From an uncultured Cohaesibacter sp. (GTDB lineage: Bacteria > Pseudomonadota > Alphaproteobacteria > Rhizobiales > Cohaesibacteraceae): a stretch of DNA of 64,000 nucleotides. Position 1 is the first letter of the stretch, and each line of letters opens with the position of its first letter. The position numbers and the translations under genes were made by a program. The DNA lies in assembly GCF_963676485.1 (NCBI RefSeq), contig NZ_OY781114.1, forward strand, positions 3,736,501 to 3,800,500, written 5' to 3'. The notes beneath the pieces were generated by a model. It did not search any database and had not been told where the DNA came from. It saw only the letters and a program-made list of their open reading frames with translations. Below are positions 43,730 through 52,764 of this stretch, one piece after another.

Positions 43730-44829
43730 TGATACGTTTTCTGCAAAATAACCGCGAGGCTTCGGTTGCGATCATTATCGTGATGCTTCTGGCCGTCCTC
43801 GCCATTTCCGATCCGTCCTATCTCAAAATCGAGACGCTGCTGTCGATCTACAGCAACTCGCTCACATTGTTCGTGCTGGCGATTGGCGCAACCATGGTGA
43901 TGGCGACGCGCGGGCTGGACGTTTCGGTCGGCTCCATCATGGGGTTGTCTGCGGCTATCGCAGGCGTCTGCATGAATGACGGACTCGGCATCGTTCCCTC
44001 TATCGGCATTGCTCTGTTTGTCGGGCTTATTTGTGGCCTGTTTAACGGCTTTATGGTGGCCATCCTCAGAGTGCCAGCCATTGTTGCCACACTGGGTACG
44101 TTGGGCTTTTTCCGCGGCTGCGTGCATTTGACCACAGGTGGTAGCTGGATCGAAGGGCTGCCGGAAGCCTTCAAGGGATTGTCTCACGCATGGTTCCTTG
44201 GTTTGTCTCCCTTCGCATGGCTGGTTCTGGTTCTTTTGGCCGCAGCACATGTGTTCTTGCGCTACACAGCTTTCGGACATGCCATTTTCGCGGTTGGTGA
44301 CAACCGGGAAGGCGCTCGCCTTCTGGGGATCCGTGTCAACACCGTTCAGCTGACAGCTTATGCGATCAACGGCATCCTTTCGGCGCTGGCCGGCATCATC
44401 TTCGCAGCCCAGATCGGCTTCATTCCGAACACGGCAGGCAACGGCATGGAAATGCGCGCCATTGCTTCTGGTGTTCTTGGTGGTGTCAGTCTGTTGGGCG
44501 GAACCGGCACGGTGATCGGCGCGGCGCTTGGTGCTTTCTTCATGACAGCGATCGACTCTGTTCTGGTCATGCTGCGCTTTGATGCCTACTGGAACGACAT
44601 GATTGCTGGAGCAATCCTGCTGATCGTGCTCATCGGTGATGGACGCATCCGCGAAGCCATGGCGCAGTCTCTGCGCTATCAGAAATATCGCAAATTCCTG
44701 GAACCGGACGAAGCGTCCATCAATGGTTCTTCCGCTCAAGCGGTAAAAGATGCACCCGTTTCCGGAGCCCGGGTTACCGGCACTGACGAAACGGCGGTTG
44801 CTGCCCATTCCAAGGAGTCAAGAGCATGA
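43729..44829 (+). CDS. lsrC: AI-2 ABC transporter permease LsrC
   Basis: This 366-residue membrane protein has about 9-10 hydrophobic segments and the permease block ATRGLDVSVGSIMGLSAA near residue 60, GDNREGARLLGIRVN, and VLGGVSLLGGTGTVIGA. It forms the channel with LsrD. The C-terminal 45 residues are hydrophilic and longer than in related permeases. Its stop overlaps lsrD as ATGA. Confidence 0.85.
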   Translation: MIRFLQNNREASVAIIIVMLLAVLAISDPSYLKIETLLSIYSNSLTLFVLAIGATMVMATRGLDVSVGSIMGLSAAIAGVCMNDGLGIVPSIGIALFVGLICGLFNGFMVAILRVPAIVATLGTLGFFRGCVHLTTGGSWIEGLPEAFKGLSHAWFLGLSPFAWLVLVLLAAAHVFLRYTAFGHAIFAVGDNREGARLLGIRVNTVQLTAYAINGILSALAGIIFAAQIGFIPNTAGNGMEMRAIASGVLGGVSLLGGTGTVIGAALGAFFMTAIDSVLVMLRFDAYWNDMIAGAILLIVLIGDGRIREAMAQSLRYQKYRKFLEPDEASINGSSAQAVKDAPVSGARVTGTDETAVAAHSKESRA

Positions 44830-45833
44830 AATCCTTAGGCTTGTTTAAACGTTGGGAAGCTGTTCTGGCACTGATTCTGGTCGTGGAGATCCTGTTCTTT
44901 GGTGCGATCAATCCAGCTTTCCTGAATGTCAGTACGCTGCTCTATTCAACCAGTGACTTCATTCATGTCGGCATCGTGGCCCTGGCGCTGACATTGGTTA
45001 TCATCACCGGTGGTATCGATCTTTCCATCGGTGCGGTCATGGGGCTTTCGGCCATCACGCTGGGGCTGCTCTGGGTTGCTGGCGTCAATATCTGGGTTGC
45101 CTGCTTCTGTGCGGTGGGCGCTGGTGCCATCACTGGTATCATCAACTCAGTGGCCATCCAGATTGCCCAGGTCAACCCGTTGGTCATCACGCTTGGCTCC
45201 AGCTTCCTGTTTTCCGGTGCCTCGCTCGTGCTCTCCGGTTTGGGCGGTGCATCCGGGTATGAAGGCATTTCCGGTTTTGACGACAGCTTTGTCGAGCTGG
45301 CCAATCTGGAAGTTTTGGGGATGCCGTTCCCGCTGGTTATCTTCATCGTGGCAACGGCTGTCTTTATGGTGCTGCTGCATCGGACCCGCTTTGGTCGCTA
45401 CATCTATCTGATTGGTCAGAACCCGCGTGCAACGCGCTATGCCGGCATTCCGCAATTCCGCACGCTGACGATCGCCTACGCCCTGACCGGTATGATGGCC
45501 GCGCTTTCAGGTCTGGTTCTGGCATCCTATTTCGGCTCGGCCCGTTCGGACTTTGGTTCGGATGCTCTGATGCCGGCCATCACCGCTGTCGTTCTGGGCG
45601 GAACGAGTATCTATGGCGGTTCTGGCACCATCCTGGGCACGGCCTTGGCTGTGCTTGTGGTTGGGTATTTTCAAACAGGTCTGCAAATCATCGGCGTTTC
45701 CAGCCACATCGCAAGCGCTCTTTCCGGAGCTCTGCTGGTGGTTGTCGTTGCGATGCGCAGCCTGAGCGAAATTGGACGCGCTCATTTCCAACTGTGGCGT
45801 GTTCTTAACAGCACTGGCAAGCAAAAAGCCTGA
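44826..45833 (+). CDS. lsrD: AI-2 ABC transporter permease LsrD
   Basis: This 335-residue permease has the same fold as LsrC with different loops. Motifs are ITGGIDLSIGAVMGLSAI, VITLGSSFLFSGASL, GQNPRATRYAGIPQ and VLGGTSIYGGSGTILGT. The start at 44826 lies in an ATGA overlap. An 84-nt gap with a weak hairpin precedes lsrB. Confidence 0.85.
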   Translation: MKSLGLFKRWEAVLALILVVEILFFGAINPAFLNVSTLLYSTSDFIHVGIVALALTLVIITGGIDLSIGAVMGLSAITLGLLWVAGVNIWVACFCAVGAGAITGIINSVAIQIAQVNPLVITLGSSFLFSGASLVLSGLGGASGYEGISGFDDSFVELANLEVLGMPFPLVIFIVATAVFMVLLHRTRFGRYIYLIGQNPRATRYAGIPQFRTLTIAYALTGMMAALSGLVLASYFGSARSDFGSDALMPAITAVVLGGTSIYGGSGTILGTALAVLVVGYFQTGLQIIGVSSHIASALSGALLVVVVAMRSLSEIGRAHFQLWRVLNSTGKQKA

Positions 45834-45917
45834 TCCAGTGCATTCCTCGGGAGGTTGTTGGCGGAGGTCTCTCATTATCTCCGCTGACGGAACAAGGATT
45901 AACTTGGGAGTAGAAAT

Positions 45918-46946
45918 ATGAAAAATCTAGGAAAAATTTCCGCAGCATTGGCTTTTGGCGTTGCCGCAACCTGCATGATGACACCATCCATGGCTGCAGA
46001 TACCAAAATCGCCTTCATTCCGAAAATGGTTGGCGTTGGCTTCTTCAACTCTGGTGGTCAGGGCGCTGTTGCTGCTGGTAAGGATCTCGGTATTACCGTT
46101 ACTTATGACGGTCCGACCGAGCCATCCGTTTCCGGTCAGGTTCAGTATATCAATACCTTTGTGAACCAGGGCTATGATGCCATCGCAATCGGCGCGACCT
46201 CTCCAGACGGGCTTTGCCCCGCTTTGAAGCGCGCTATGAAACGCGGCGTTAAAGTGCTGACATGGGATTCTGACACCAACCCAGAATGCCGCAGCATCTA
46301 CATCAACCAGGGCACGCCTGATCAGCTCGGTCACCTGCTGGTGAAAATGGCTGCCGATCAGGTCACCAAAGAAAAGGCCAAGGTTGCCTTCTTCTATTCA
46401 AGCCCGACTGTAACCGACCAGAATGCCTGGGTGAAGGTTGCCAAGCAAGCGCTGGCCGAGCAGCATCCTGGTTGGGAAATCGTAACCACCCAGTATGGTT
46501 ATAACGATGCCCAGAAATCCCTGCAGACTGCTGAAGGCATTCTGCAAGCATACCCTGATCTGGACGTTATGCTCTGCCCGGATGCGAACGCACTGCCTGC
46601 CGCTGCTCAGGCGGCTGAAAACCTGAAACGCGCTGGCGATGTCACCATTGTTGGCTTCTCCACCCCGAATGTTATGCGTCCTTATGTCAAACGCGATACT
46701 GTTAAACAGTTCGGCCTGTGGGATGTAACAAAACAGGGTGCTCTGACCATCTATGCAGCCAACAAACTGGTTCAGGATGGCCCGATGAATGTTGGCGACA
46801 AGCTTGAAGTTCCTGGCATGGGTACCGTTGAAGTCAGCCCGAACAGTGTTCAGGGTTATGACTATGAAGCAGAAGGCAATGGCATCATCATCCTGCCAGA
46901 GCGTCAGGTCTTCACGAAAGAAAATATCGACAACTTCGACTTCTAA
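45918..46946 (+). CDS. lsrB: AI-2 periplasmic binding protein
   Basis: This 342-residue binding protein has a signal peptide (residues 1-26, ending PSMAADT) and the LsrB landmarks: [38 protein letters not shown] and [15 protein letters not shown]. These include the lysine, two aspartates, glutamine, proline and alanine positions that contact the furanosyl AI-2 ligand in known LsrB structures, as I recall. It delivers AI-2 to LsrC-LsrD-LsrA. A terminator-like hairpin follows, which may raise its level above lsrG-lsrE. Confidence 0.9.
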   Translation: MKNLGKISAALAFGVAATCMMTPSMAADTKIAFIPKMVGVGFFNSGGQGAVAAGKDLGITVTYDGPTEPSVSGQVQYINTFVNQGYDAIAIGATSPDGLCPALKRAMKRGVKVLTWDSDTNPECRSIYINQGTPDQLGHLLVKMAADQVTKEKAKVAFFYSSPTVTDQNAWVKVAKQALAEQHPGWEIVTTQYGYNDAQKSLQTAEGILQAYPDLDVMLCPDANALPAAAQAAENLKRAGDVTIVGFSTPNVMRPYVKRDTVKQFGLWDVTKQGALTIYAANKLVQDGPMNVGDKLEVPGMGTVEVSPNSVQGYDYEAEGNGIIILPERQVFTKENIDNFDF

Positions 46947-46982
46947 TTTGGTTCTATAGATCCGAAGGTTGAAAAGTAAAAG

Positions 46983-47007
46983 CCAAAGGGGTACGCCCCT
47001 TTGGTTT
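46983..47007 (+). terminator. hairpin after lsrB
   Basis: CCAAAGGGG, loop TACG and CCCCTTTGG form a perfect 9-bp stem followed by TTT. The short T-run suggests partial termination before lsrG. Confidence 0.6.
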
Positions 47008-47053
47008 CCCTTTGCCCTCTTTCTTCCCATTTTTACCCTGTGAGGACAGATTC

Positions 47054-47350
47054 ATGCATGTAACGCTCGTAGAAATTCAGGTTAAACCCGATCGCGTTGA
47101 TGACTTCTTGCGCGTCTTCCATCCTAACCATCTGGGCTCTATCAAGGAGCCGGGGTGCATTCGCTTTGATGTACTGCGCGATCCTGAAGATGAGACCAAG
47201 TTCACCATTTATGAAGCCTATGAAGATGAAGAAGCGGTCAAAGCTCACAAGCAGACCCCGCATTATCTCAAGGTGAAAGCCGAGCTGGAAGACATCATGA
47301 CCGGCCCGCGCACACACAAGGTACTGACCGGCGTTTGGCTGCCTCGCTAA
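47054..47350 (+). CDS. lsrG: phospho-AI-2 isomerase
   Basis: This 98-residue protein has the small ferredoxin-like ABM fold: [44 protein letters not shown] and AHKQTPHY near the C-terminal half. LsrG converts phospho-AI-2 (P-DPD) to the isomer that LsrF uses. ATG at 47054 has GAGGACAG upstream. Position between lsrB and lsrE supports the call. Confidence 0.88.
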   Translation: MHVTLVEIQVKPDRVDDFLRVFHPNHLGSIKEPGCIRFDVLRDPEDETKFTIYEAYEDEEAVKAHKQTPHYLKVKAELEDIMTGPRTHKVLTGVWLPR

Positions 47351-47403
47351 GGCCTCTCGGTTTGCATTCTTCAAAGATTCAAGAGACTATTCAGGAGAGA
47401 TAG

Positions 47404-48138
47404 ATGCCAGATCTTTCGCAACAGGATCTCGCTTCCCGCGAGACCCTCGTCCGGTGGCTGCGAACGGGAGGGCCGCATATCAGTGTGGGCCTCATGGCCG
47501 CCGACCCTATGGCCTATGGTGCCGCCATCACTGAGCTGGAAGACGCTGGCGTATCGCTCCTGCATTTTGACATCATGGATGGTGTTTTCTGCCCGCAGAT
47601 GACCGCAGGTCCGGGACTGGTCAAGGCTAGCAAAACAAAGATGCTCAAGGATGTGCATCTGATGGTGGCTGACCCCTTGGCCCAGATTCCCGGACATCTG
47701 GCGGCCGGTGCCGATATCGTTCATGTGCATGCTGAGGGGATGACCCATCTGCATCGTGCGCTTGTCGCTCTTGATGTTGCCGTTGCAGGCTGTGAAAGCG
47801 GGCGCAAGGTGGTGCGATCCGTCGCGCTTAATCCGGGCACTCCTGTCTCCATCCTCAAGCCCCTGCTGCGCTCGCTGGAAATGGTCACGCTCATCGCGGT
47901 TGATCCGGGCTGGCCGGGTGGTGCGCCCGATCAGGTGATTGCCGACAAAGTGACCGAGCTGAAGGCCATGGCCAAGGAACAGGGCGTCGAGCCTCTGATC
48001 GCTATCGATGGTGGCATCAATGCCGCTACCTACTCGATCGCGCGTGAGATGGGGGCTGATATCATCGTGTCTGGCAGTGCCACCTTCAAGGCAGGTGCGA
48101 CAGTGAAGCAAAATCTTGACGCGATGACGCAAGGCTGA
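47404..48138 (+). CDS. lsrE: LsrE-type epimerase (ribulose-phosphate 3-epimerase family)
   Basis: This 244-residue TIM-barrel protein resembles ribulose-phosphate 3-epimerase: ISVGLMAADPM, LHFDIMDGVFCPQMTAGP, DVHLMVADP, VDPGWPGGAP and AIDGGINAATYSIAREMGADIIVSGSATF. Salmonella carries the same gene at the end of its lsr operon and its exact role there is unclear. Its last 53 bases overlap the 3' end of the convergent galE. Confidence 0.82.
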   Translation: MPDLSQQDLASRETLVRWLRTGGPHISVGLMAADPMAYGAAITELEDAGVSLLHFDIMDGVFCPQMTAGPGLVKASKTKMLKDVHLMVADPLAQIPGHLAAGADIVHVHAEGMTHLHRALVALDVAVAGCESGRKVVRSVALNPGTPVSILKPLLRSLEMVTLIAVDPGWPGGAPDQVIADKVTELKAMAKEQGVEPLIAIDGGINAATYSIAREMGADIIVSGSATFKAGATVKQNLDAMTQG

Positions 48139-49165
48139 ATGATGCCGGTGCTGGTTGAGTGTGCCAGTGCCGCTGCCACCAGTCTATATGACGCAGAATG
48201 CTTGTTTCAAGCGGTGTCGATGCTTGCCATTGCAGCAGGTTTCTTGCCAAAGATGTGTCTGCATAGCTTCCCGCGACGTCTCCCGGGCGTCGCGGTGCCT
48301 CTTCAATTCGAAGCTTTTTGCCGAGCGCACTCTCTAGCGTGGCGATTAGTTCCCTGACCGTCACTCCCTGACCCGATCCCAAATTAATGGCGCGCGAGCG
48401 ATGGTCCGCTCCGGCGTTTGTGCTTCCATTCACAATCTTGTCAAACAGGATGCATGCCTTCGCATGGGCTAGGGCCAAGTCGGTCACGTCCACATAGTCC
48501 CTGATGCCTGAACCATCCCGCGTGTTATAATCCGTGCCGGTCAATCGGAATGGTGCTGAGGTCAGAACCGCCTTGGTCAGCTCGTTTAGGAGGGATCCAC
48601 TGTGCATATCTCCCGGGCCGCATAGGCCGTCTGGATGGGTTCCTATCGGATTGAAATAGCGAAGATTGATGGTGCGTAGAGCCCTATGCTCTGCGGCGAG
48701 ACTGCTTATTTGCTCGCATAGCCATTTGGTTTCGGCGTAGGTCGATTGCGGGGCTATAGAGCTTGTTTCGCTGATAGCGCCCTGTTGGCTGCCATATATG
48801 GAAGCGCTGGAGCTAAAAATCAGGCGTTCACAGTCGGTGATGGTAAGATTTTCAAGCAACTCGATAAATTCGGAAACATTGTTGGTGATGTATTTGGCGG
48901 GGTCTAGTTCGGATTCGGGGACGGAAATATAGGATGCGCAATGAATTGTGATATCGATTTTTCCGATTTCCCTCTTTATCCGCGTGTATATGTCTTTGTT
49001 GGATATTCTCGCGTCGTAAAAATGGGCGTCAGTCGGTGTGTTTTTAATAGAACCTTTGTCCAGGCTGTCAATTATTGCAACTTTAAAACCGGATGTGACC
49101 AAAATATGCGCGATTGTACTTCCTATATATCCAGCGCCGCCAGTAACTAGGACTGTTTTGGTCAT
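48086..49165 (-). CDS. galE: UDP-glucose 4-epimerase
   Basis: This 359-residue short-chain dehydrogenase-fold enzyme interconverts UDP-glucose and UDP-galactose. It has the NAD motif VTGGAGYIGST at the start, HCASYISVPES, FSSSASIYGS, the catalytic Y-x-x-x-K as YAETK, and LRYFNPIGTHPDG. The YAETK replaces the usual YGxSK, which suggests a divergent family member. The C-terminal 20 residues extend past the usual end and lie in the overlap with lsrE. No exopolysaccharide genes are adjacent, so its pathway is open. Confidence 0.85.
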   Translation of the reverse strand: MTKTVLVTGGAGYIGSTIAHILVTSGFKVAIIDSLDKGSIKNTPTDAHFYDARISNKDIYTRIKREIGKIDITIHCASYISVPESELDPAKYITNNVSEFIELLENLTITDCERLIFSSSASIYGSQQGAISETSSIAPQSTYAETKWLCEQISSLAAEHRALRTINLRYFNPIGTHPDGLCGPGDMHSGSLLNELTKAVLTSAPFRLTGTDYNTRDGSGIRDYVDVTDLALAHAKACILFDKIVNGSTNAGADHRSRAINLGSGQGVTVRELIATLESALGKKLRIEEAPRRPGDVAGSYADTSLARNLLQWQASTPLETSILRHIDWWQRHWHTQPAPASFSLASSRQDFASLSHLP

Positions 49166-49653
49166 TATTGGTTCCTGTTCTTATGAAGAATGGAGGTATA
49201 TATTCTATAATTATTTCCAATTATTAAAATTTAGTGTTGTAGGGATTCCCTTATGTTCTTTTGATGCGTAGATATATTTGAAATTTGGCCAAAAGATATT
49301 TAAGAGGCATCCCCCATTGGGGCGGGATGTGGCGTCAGGACGCTAAAAAGCGCAAGAAGCCAGAGTGCTGCTGTGCTGTGGTCTTGTTGAGAGCAACAAG
49401 AAAGACGGATCATTCATGCTTGAAAAAGGCCATAAGGTCGCGCATCCGGTTGGATCGGACATGGCGTAGCCTGCAGCTCATATATGACGGGGAAGAAGAG
49501 GGAGCGCGCGGGCCGAAGATGCGGCCAGGAAAATGAGAGCGTGCGAAGGCGCTTATGCTTTGCAATCGCTCCTTTGAGTTGGATTTACCAAGGCTCTTTG
49601 TCTGAGCCTATCAGCATAGAATGCTGATCATATCTCGTTGAGATGAAGCTTGC
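49166..49653. other. intergenic region, no supported gene
   Basis: The 488 bases between galE and the small minus-strand gene hold no supported coding region. Bases 49190-49230 are AT-rich and probably carry the galE promoter. The GC-richer 49290-49540 has an open frame with no ribosome site or family resemblance, so I left it out. Confidence 0.45.
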
Positions 49654-49815
49654 TTATGGCTTTTTGGTGGTTTGCGCCAATCGTTGCGCTTTGAGGCGAG
49701 CATTTTTCTCTCTGACCTTTTTGGTCTTCTGCTCATAGTCGCTCAGTTCACTATCTTGCGACTTATCGCCCATGGAAAAGAGTTTTTCGGCTGCTAGTCG
49801 GTCTTTTCTGTTCAC
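49654..49815 (-). CDS. small lysine-rich protein downstream of cold-shock gene
   Basis: This 53-residue protein starts at GTG 49815 after GGGGGTAAACC and stops at TAA 49654-49656. It is charged and helical (MNRKDRLAAEKLFSMG, then KKVREKNARLKAQRL). It sits 59 bp after the cold-shock gene on the same strand, behind a strong terminator, so it would be made only by readthrough or from its own promoter. No family is recognised. The good ribosome site and amino-acid pattern support it being real. Confidence 0.55.
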   Translation of the reverse strand: MNRKDRLAAEKLFSMGDKSQDSELSDYEQKTKKVREKNARLKAQRLAQTTKKP

Positions 49816-49829
49816 GGTTTACCCCCGCT

Positions 49830-49868
49830 AAAAAGTTAAGGCCAGCATCGTGCAATGCTGGCCTTAAC
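49830..49868 (-). terminator. strong terminator after cold-shock gene
   Basis: On the minus strand GTTAAGGCCAGCAT, a 6-nt loop and ATGCTGGCCTTAAC form a perfect 14-bp stem followed by TTTTT. It lies 6 bp after the cold-shock stop. Confidence 0.9.
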
Positions 49869-49874
49869 TCTGAA

Positions 49875-50084
49875 TTAGTCAACCAACTGCAGATTTACAG
49901 CTGATTCTTTACCATTGCGGCCGGTTTCAAGTTCGAAAGAAACTTTCTGGCCTTCGGACAGGGTGGAAAGACCGGATCTTTCAACAGCAGAGATATGAAC
50001 GAAAGCGTCTTTGCCGCCTTCTTCTGGCTCGATGAAGCCGTAACCTTTGGTGGTGTTGAAAAATTTAACGGTACCAGTAGACAT
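49875..50084 (-). CDS. cold-shock protein (CspA family)
   Basis: This 69-residue single cold-shock domain has both RNA-binding motifs: GYGFIEP (RNP1, with G in place of the first aromatic neighbour) and DAFVHIS (RNP2). It binds single-stranded RNA or DNA and keeps messages unfolded. A long AT-rich leader of about 290 bases separates it from the helicase, as is common for csp genes whose leader folds with temperature. The gene is on the same strand as an RNA helicase, a partner in cold response. Confidence 0.9.
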   Translation of the reverse strand: MSTGTVKFFNTTKGYGFIEPEEGGKDAFVHISAVERSGLSTLSEGQKVSFELETGRNGKESAVNLQLVD

Positions 50085-50320
50085 GGAATTCTGTTCCTTG
50101 AAGTAGTATCATCGCCCGCGACATGCGGCGACACGGCAGTATCAACATCGAATGCTGGCCGGGTAGGAACAGTATTACGAAATCAATTAGCTACCCTCTT
50201 ATAAAGCTGAATGAGTCAAAAATCTAGTCTATTTTTTTGAAATCCAAGTTCCAACCTACTGTTATATAGCTCTTTTCCTATTTTTTCCTCAAGAAAAATT
50301 GTTGTGACTAGCTTTGGATA

Positions 50321-50346
50321 AAAAAATAGCAACCCAATGCTGCTAT
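50321..50346 (-). terminator. terminator after DEAD-box helicase gene
   Basis: On the minus strand ATAGCA, a short loop and TGCTAT form a 6-bp stem followed by seven T residues, 30 bp after the helicase stop. Confidence 0.65.
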
Positions 50347-50375
50347 CTTCTTATTCTATATTTCTGCTATTAGAT

Positions 50376-51857
50376 TTACGCGTAAGCTGCTGACCGAGAA
50401 GCTGTTTTTTTGCCTTGGCCGCTGCCTCTTTGCTTGTTCGGTGCGCCATTGCGTGACCGACTCATGTAACCATCCGGCTTGGCGCTCCCGCGAGGCTTCT
50501 TTTTGCCAAATGCAGGTTTTCCATCCTGTCTGGCTCCTTCAAGAGGAGTCCATGATTCATTGGCCTTGATCTCACCGGGCTTGCCTGCGCGCGTGTTGCG
50601 ACGCGGTTTTGCTTTGTGGCCCTGCTCGGCAGGTCTGTTGCGGTTGCCGTTCTTGTTTCTATTCGCACTTTTGGGCGGCGTATCTGAAACCGTAGCCTCG
50701 AGAGGCGAATAGCTGTCACTTTTTTCGGTATGCAGTTTGGTGCCGATCAGCTTTTCGATTTCTCTTAGGAGTTTGGCCTCTGATGGATCGCAAAGAGAGA
50801 TAGCGATGCCCTTGCGTCCGGCACGGGCCGTTCTGCCGATCCTGTGTACGTAGGATTCGGGCACTTCAGGCAACTCGAAATTGATAACATGGGAAACATC
50901 ATCAATGTCGATACCGCGTGCCGCGATGTCCGTCGCTACCATGATGGTGATCTCGCCGGATTTGAAACTAGCCAATGCACGCACCCGCTGTCCCTGACTT
51001 TTATTGCCATGGATCGCTGTCGCGGAAAGACCTGCCTTTTGCAGTTGCTGGCTGACCCGGTCTGCGCCGCGCTTGGTGCGCGTGAAGACGATGGCCCGTT
51101 CCACATCCTTCTCGGAGAGGATCTTGGTCAGGGCCTGACGCTTGGCTGCGTGATCAAGCAGATGGACGCTCTGGGCAATGCGTTCAATCGGACGGGAAAC
51201 AGTTGCTACGGCAACCTCGACAGGCTTGTTCTGAAAATCTCTCCCCAGTGCCTTGATTTGCGTCGGCATCGTAGCGGAGAAGAGTGACGTCTGTCGCTTT
51301 TTGGGGATCTGCTTCATGATGCGGCGGATGTCGGGAATGAAGCCCAGATCAAGCATGTGGTCTGCTTCATCCAGCACAACGCAGCTGGTCTGGCTCAACG
51401 AAATATAGCCATTGTTCATGTGATCGAGCAGACGGCCCGGGGTGGCAACGATGATATGGCTGCCGCTGGCCAGCTTGCGGATCTGCGGACCCGGCTTGAC
51501 GCCGCCAACTACGATGGTGACGGATACGCGCATATGCTTGCTGTATTTGCGGATGTTGTCTGCAATCTGGGCAACAAGCTCGCGTGTCGGCGCAAGAATG
51601 AGAGCTTCGGTCGCTTTCGGGTTCGGACGCCTGTCGTTGCGCGCCATCCGGTCGAGAATGGGAAGCACGAATGAGGCGGTTTTGCCTGTGCCGGTCTGGG
51701 CAATGCCCAGAATGTCTTTGCCAGCCATGGCAACGGGAATGCCCTGACTCTGAATTGGGGTAGGGGTGGTGTAACCTTCGACTTCGAGGGCGCGAAGAAG
51801 AGGCTCGGCGAGGCCGAGTTCATTAAAGTTTGTCAAATAGATATGTCCATATGCCAT
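50376..51857 (-). CDS. DEAD-box RNA helicase (RhlE-like)
   Basis: This 493-residue helicase has the motifs in order: Q-motif TPTPIQSQGIP, Walker A AQTGTGKT, PTRELVAQI, TPGRLLDHM, DEAD in VLDEADHMLD, SAT, and motif VI HRIGRTARAG. It unwinds structured RNA, in ribosome assembly or cold adaptation. The tail from residue 385 is basic and low-complexity (RNKNGNRNRPAEQGHK), an RNA-tethering extension seen in RhlE proteins. ATG at 51857 is chosen; an upstream in-frame start adds 10 residues. Confidence 0.9.
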   Translation of the reverse strand: MAYGHIYLTNFNELGLAEPLLRALEVEGYTTPTPIQSQGIPVAMAGKDILGIAQTGTGKTASFVLPILDRMARNDRRPNPKATEALILAPTRELVAQIADNIRKYSKHMRVSVTIVVGGVKPGPQIRKLASGSHIIVATPGRLLDHMNNGYISLSQTSCVVLDEADHMLDLGFIPDIRRIMKQIPKKRQTSLFSATMPTQIKALGRDFQNKPVEVAVATVSRPIERIAQSVHLLDHAAKRQALTKILSEKDVERAIVFTRTKRGADRVSQQLQKAGLSATAIHGNKSQGQRVRALASFKSGEITIMVATDIAARGIDIDDVSHVINFELPEVPESYVHRIGRTARAGRKGIAISLCDPSEAKLLREIEKLIGTKLHTEKSDSYSPLEATVSDTPPKSANRNKNGNRNRPAEQGHKAKPRRNTRAGKPGEIKANESWTPLEGARQDGKPAFGKKKPRGSAKPDGYMSRSRNGAPNKQRGSGQGKKTASRSAAYA

Positions 51858-52385
51858 TGCTTGTTCGCGCATAAATGCAGCGAGCAATGACGTTCGTCTC
51901 GTAAAAGGGGGAAGCTTGCGCAGAAAAGCTGCCTATGGGGTCTGAACTTCTAGGAGTTCGTCCCGGCAACAATCATCACGATTGTTAACAAGAAACCTTG
52001 CTCCGCTGATATTGCGACTATCGTCCACGCGCAGGCAAGAATTGGCTATGTACAGCAAAAAGAATAAAGGTTCAAGCGATTTCGTATCTTGGCTGGTTTT
52101 CGCCTTTTGCGTTTCGATCATGAATGGCGCTTTGTGCATGAGTGAAAGCCGGACGGGGGGGCTTCTGGCTTTCTACTTATGTGTATGACTTGTTATAAAT
52201 GCCTACGGATTTAGTGGTGATTGACTTGCCGGTTATGCACCGGAAAATGGCTTCAGCTGGGGCGGCTGTTCTATGATATATCTTGAGAATTCATATGGTT
52301 AGATATCGAAAGCGATTGCAGCCTTCCTTTTGCGGTTTCCTTGCGTTGACGCCGCAACGCTTTTTTTACATATTACGCCGCGAGA
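51858..52385. other. intergenic region upstream of the B12 riboswitch
   Basis: This 528-bp stretch probably holds the helicase promoter leftward and the btuB promoter rightward. A 46-codon frame at 52048-52188 with one hydrophobic stretch has no ribosome site and is not called. A terminator at 52344-52367 ends something transcribed rightward here. Confidence 0.45.
52344..52367 (+). terminator. terminator just before cobalamin riboswitch
   Basis: GCGTTG, a short loop and CAACGC form a 6-bp stem followed by TTTTTTT. No annotated plus-strand gene precedes it, so it would end a small RNA or stray transcript. Confidence 0.55.
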
Positions 52386-52563
52386 CAAAGGTTCCGACGA
52401 TCCATTCGGATGAAAAGAGAACACGGTGAGGCAAAATTGTCGAGACCGTGGCTGCCCCCGCAACTGTGAGCGGTAAGCTGATATTTGAAGATCCACTGAC
52501 AGGCTTTGCCCGTTGGGAAGGGAAATATTCAGCGAAGACCCGCATAGCCAGGAGACCTGCCGT
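52386..52563 (+). promoter_or_regulatory. cobalamin (B12) riboswitch
   Basis: The conserved blocks are present in order: GGTTCC at 52390, GATGAAAAGAGAACACGGTG, GGCTGCCCCCGCAACTGTGA, and the B12 box AGCCAGGAGACCTGCC at 52546-52561. It lies about 200 bp before btuB and should switch the operon off when adenosylcobalamin is bound. The expression platform downstream contains CACCC and GGGTG arms that could form a terminator or block the ribosome site. Confidence 0.92.
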
Positions 52564-52764
52564 TGTCTGTCACCCGACCTTTGATACGGGGTGTGTCTGG
52601 GTGCGGCCTTTTCCGTTGAGGTGACATCACAAAAACAAAATCTGCTTGCTTGATCCTTCGTGGGTGGCCCTTGCCTATGCTGACATGAAGGATTGATCGA
52701 CAGAGGAATTATAACATGCCCAAGGCGCCAATACAGGCGTGTGGGTAGTGTTGGGAGTTTATCA

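Noticed and set aside
43633-44808. 391-codon minus-strand frame opposite lsrC
   Set aside because: It is antisense to a clear permease and reads as a low-complexity Gln/His-rich protein typical of shadows.
49285-49536. 83-codon plus-strand frame between galE and the small gene
   Set aside because: No ribosome site, a TTG start and an odd composition; no support beyond being open.
52048-52188. 46-codon frame with a hydrophobic stretch upstream of the B12 riboswitch
   Set aside because: No ribosome site and no similarity that I can see; left as a note in the intergenic entry.
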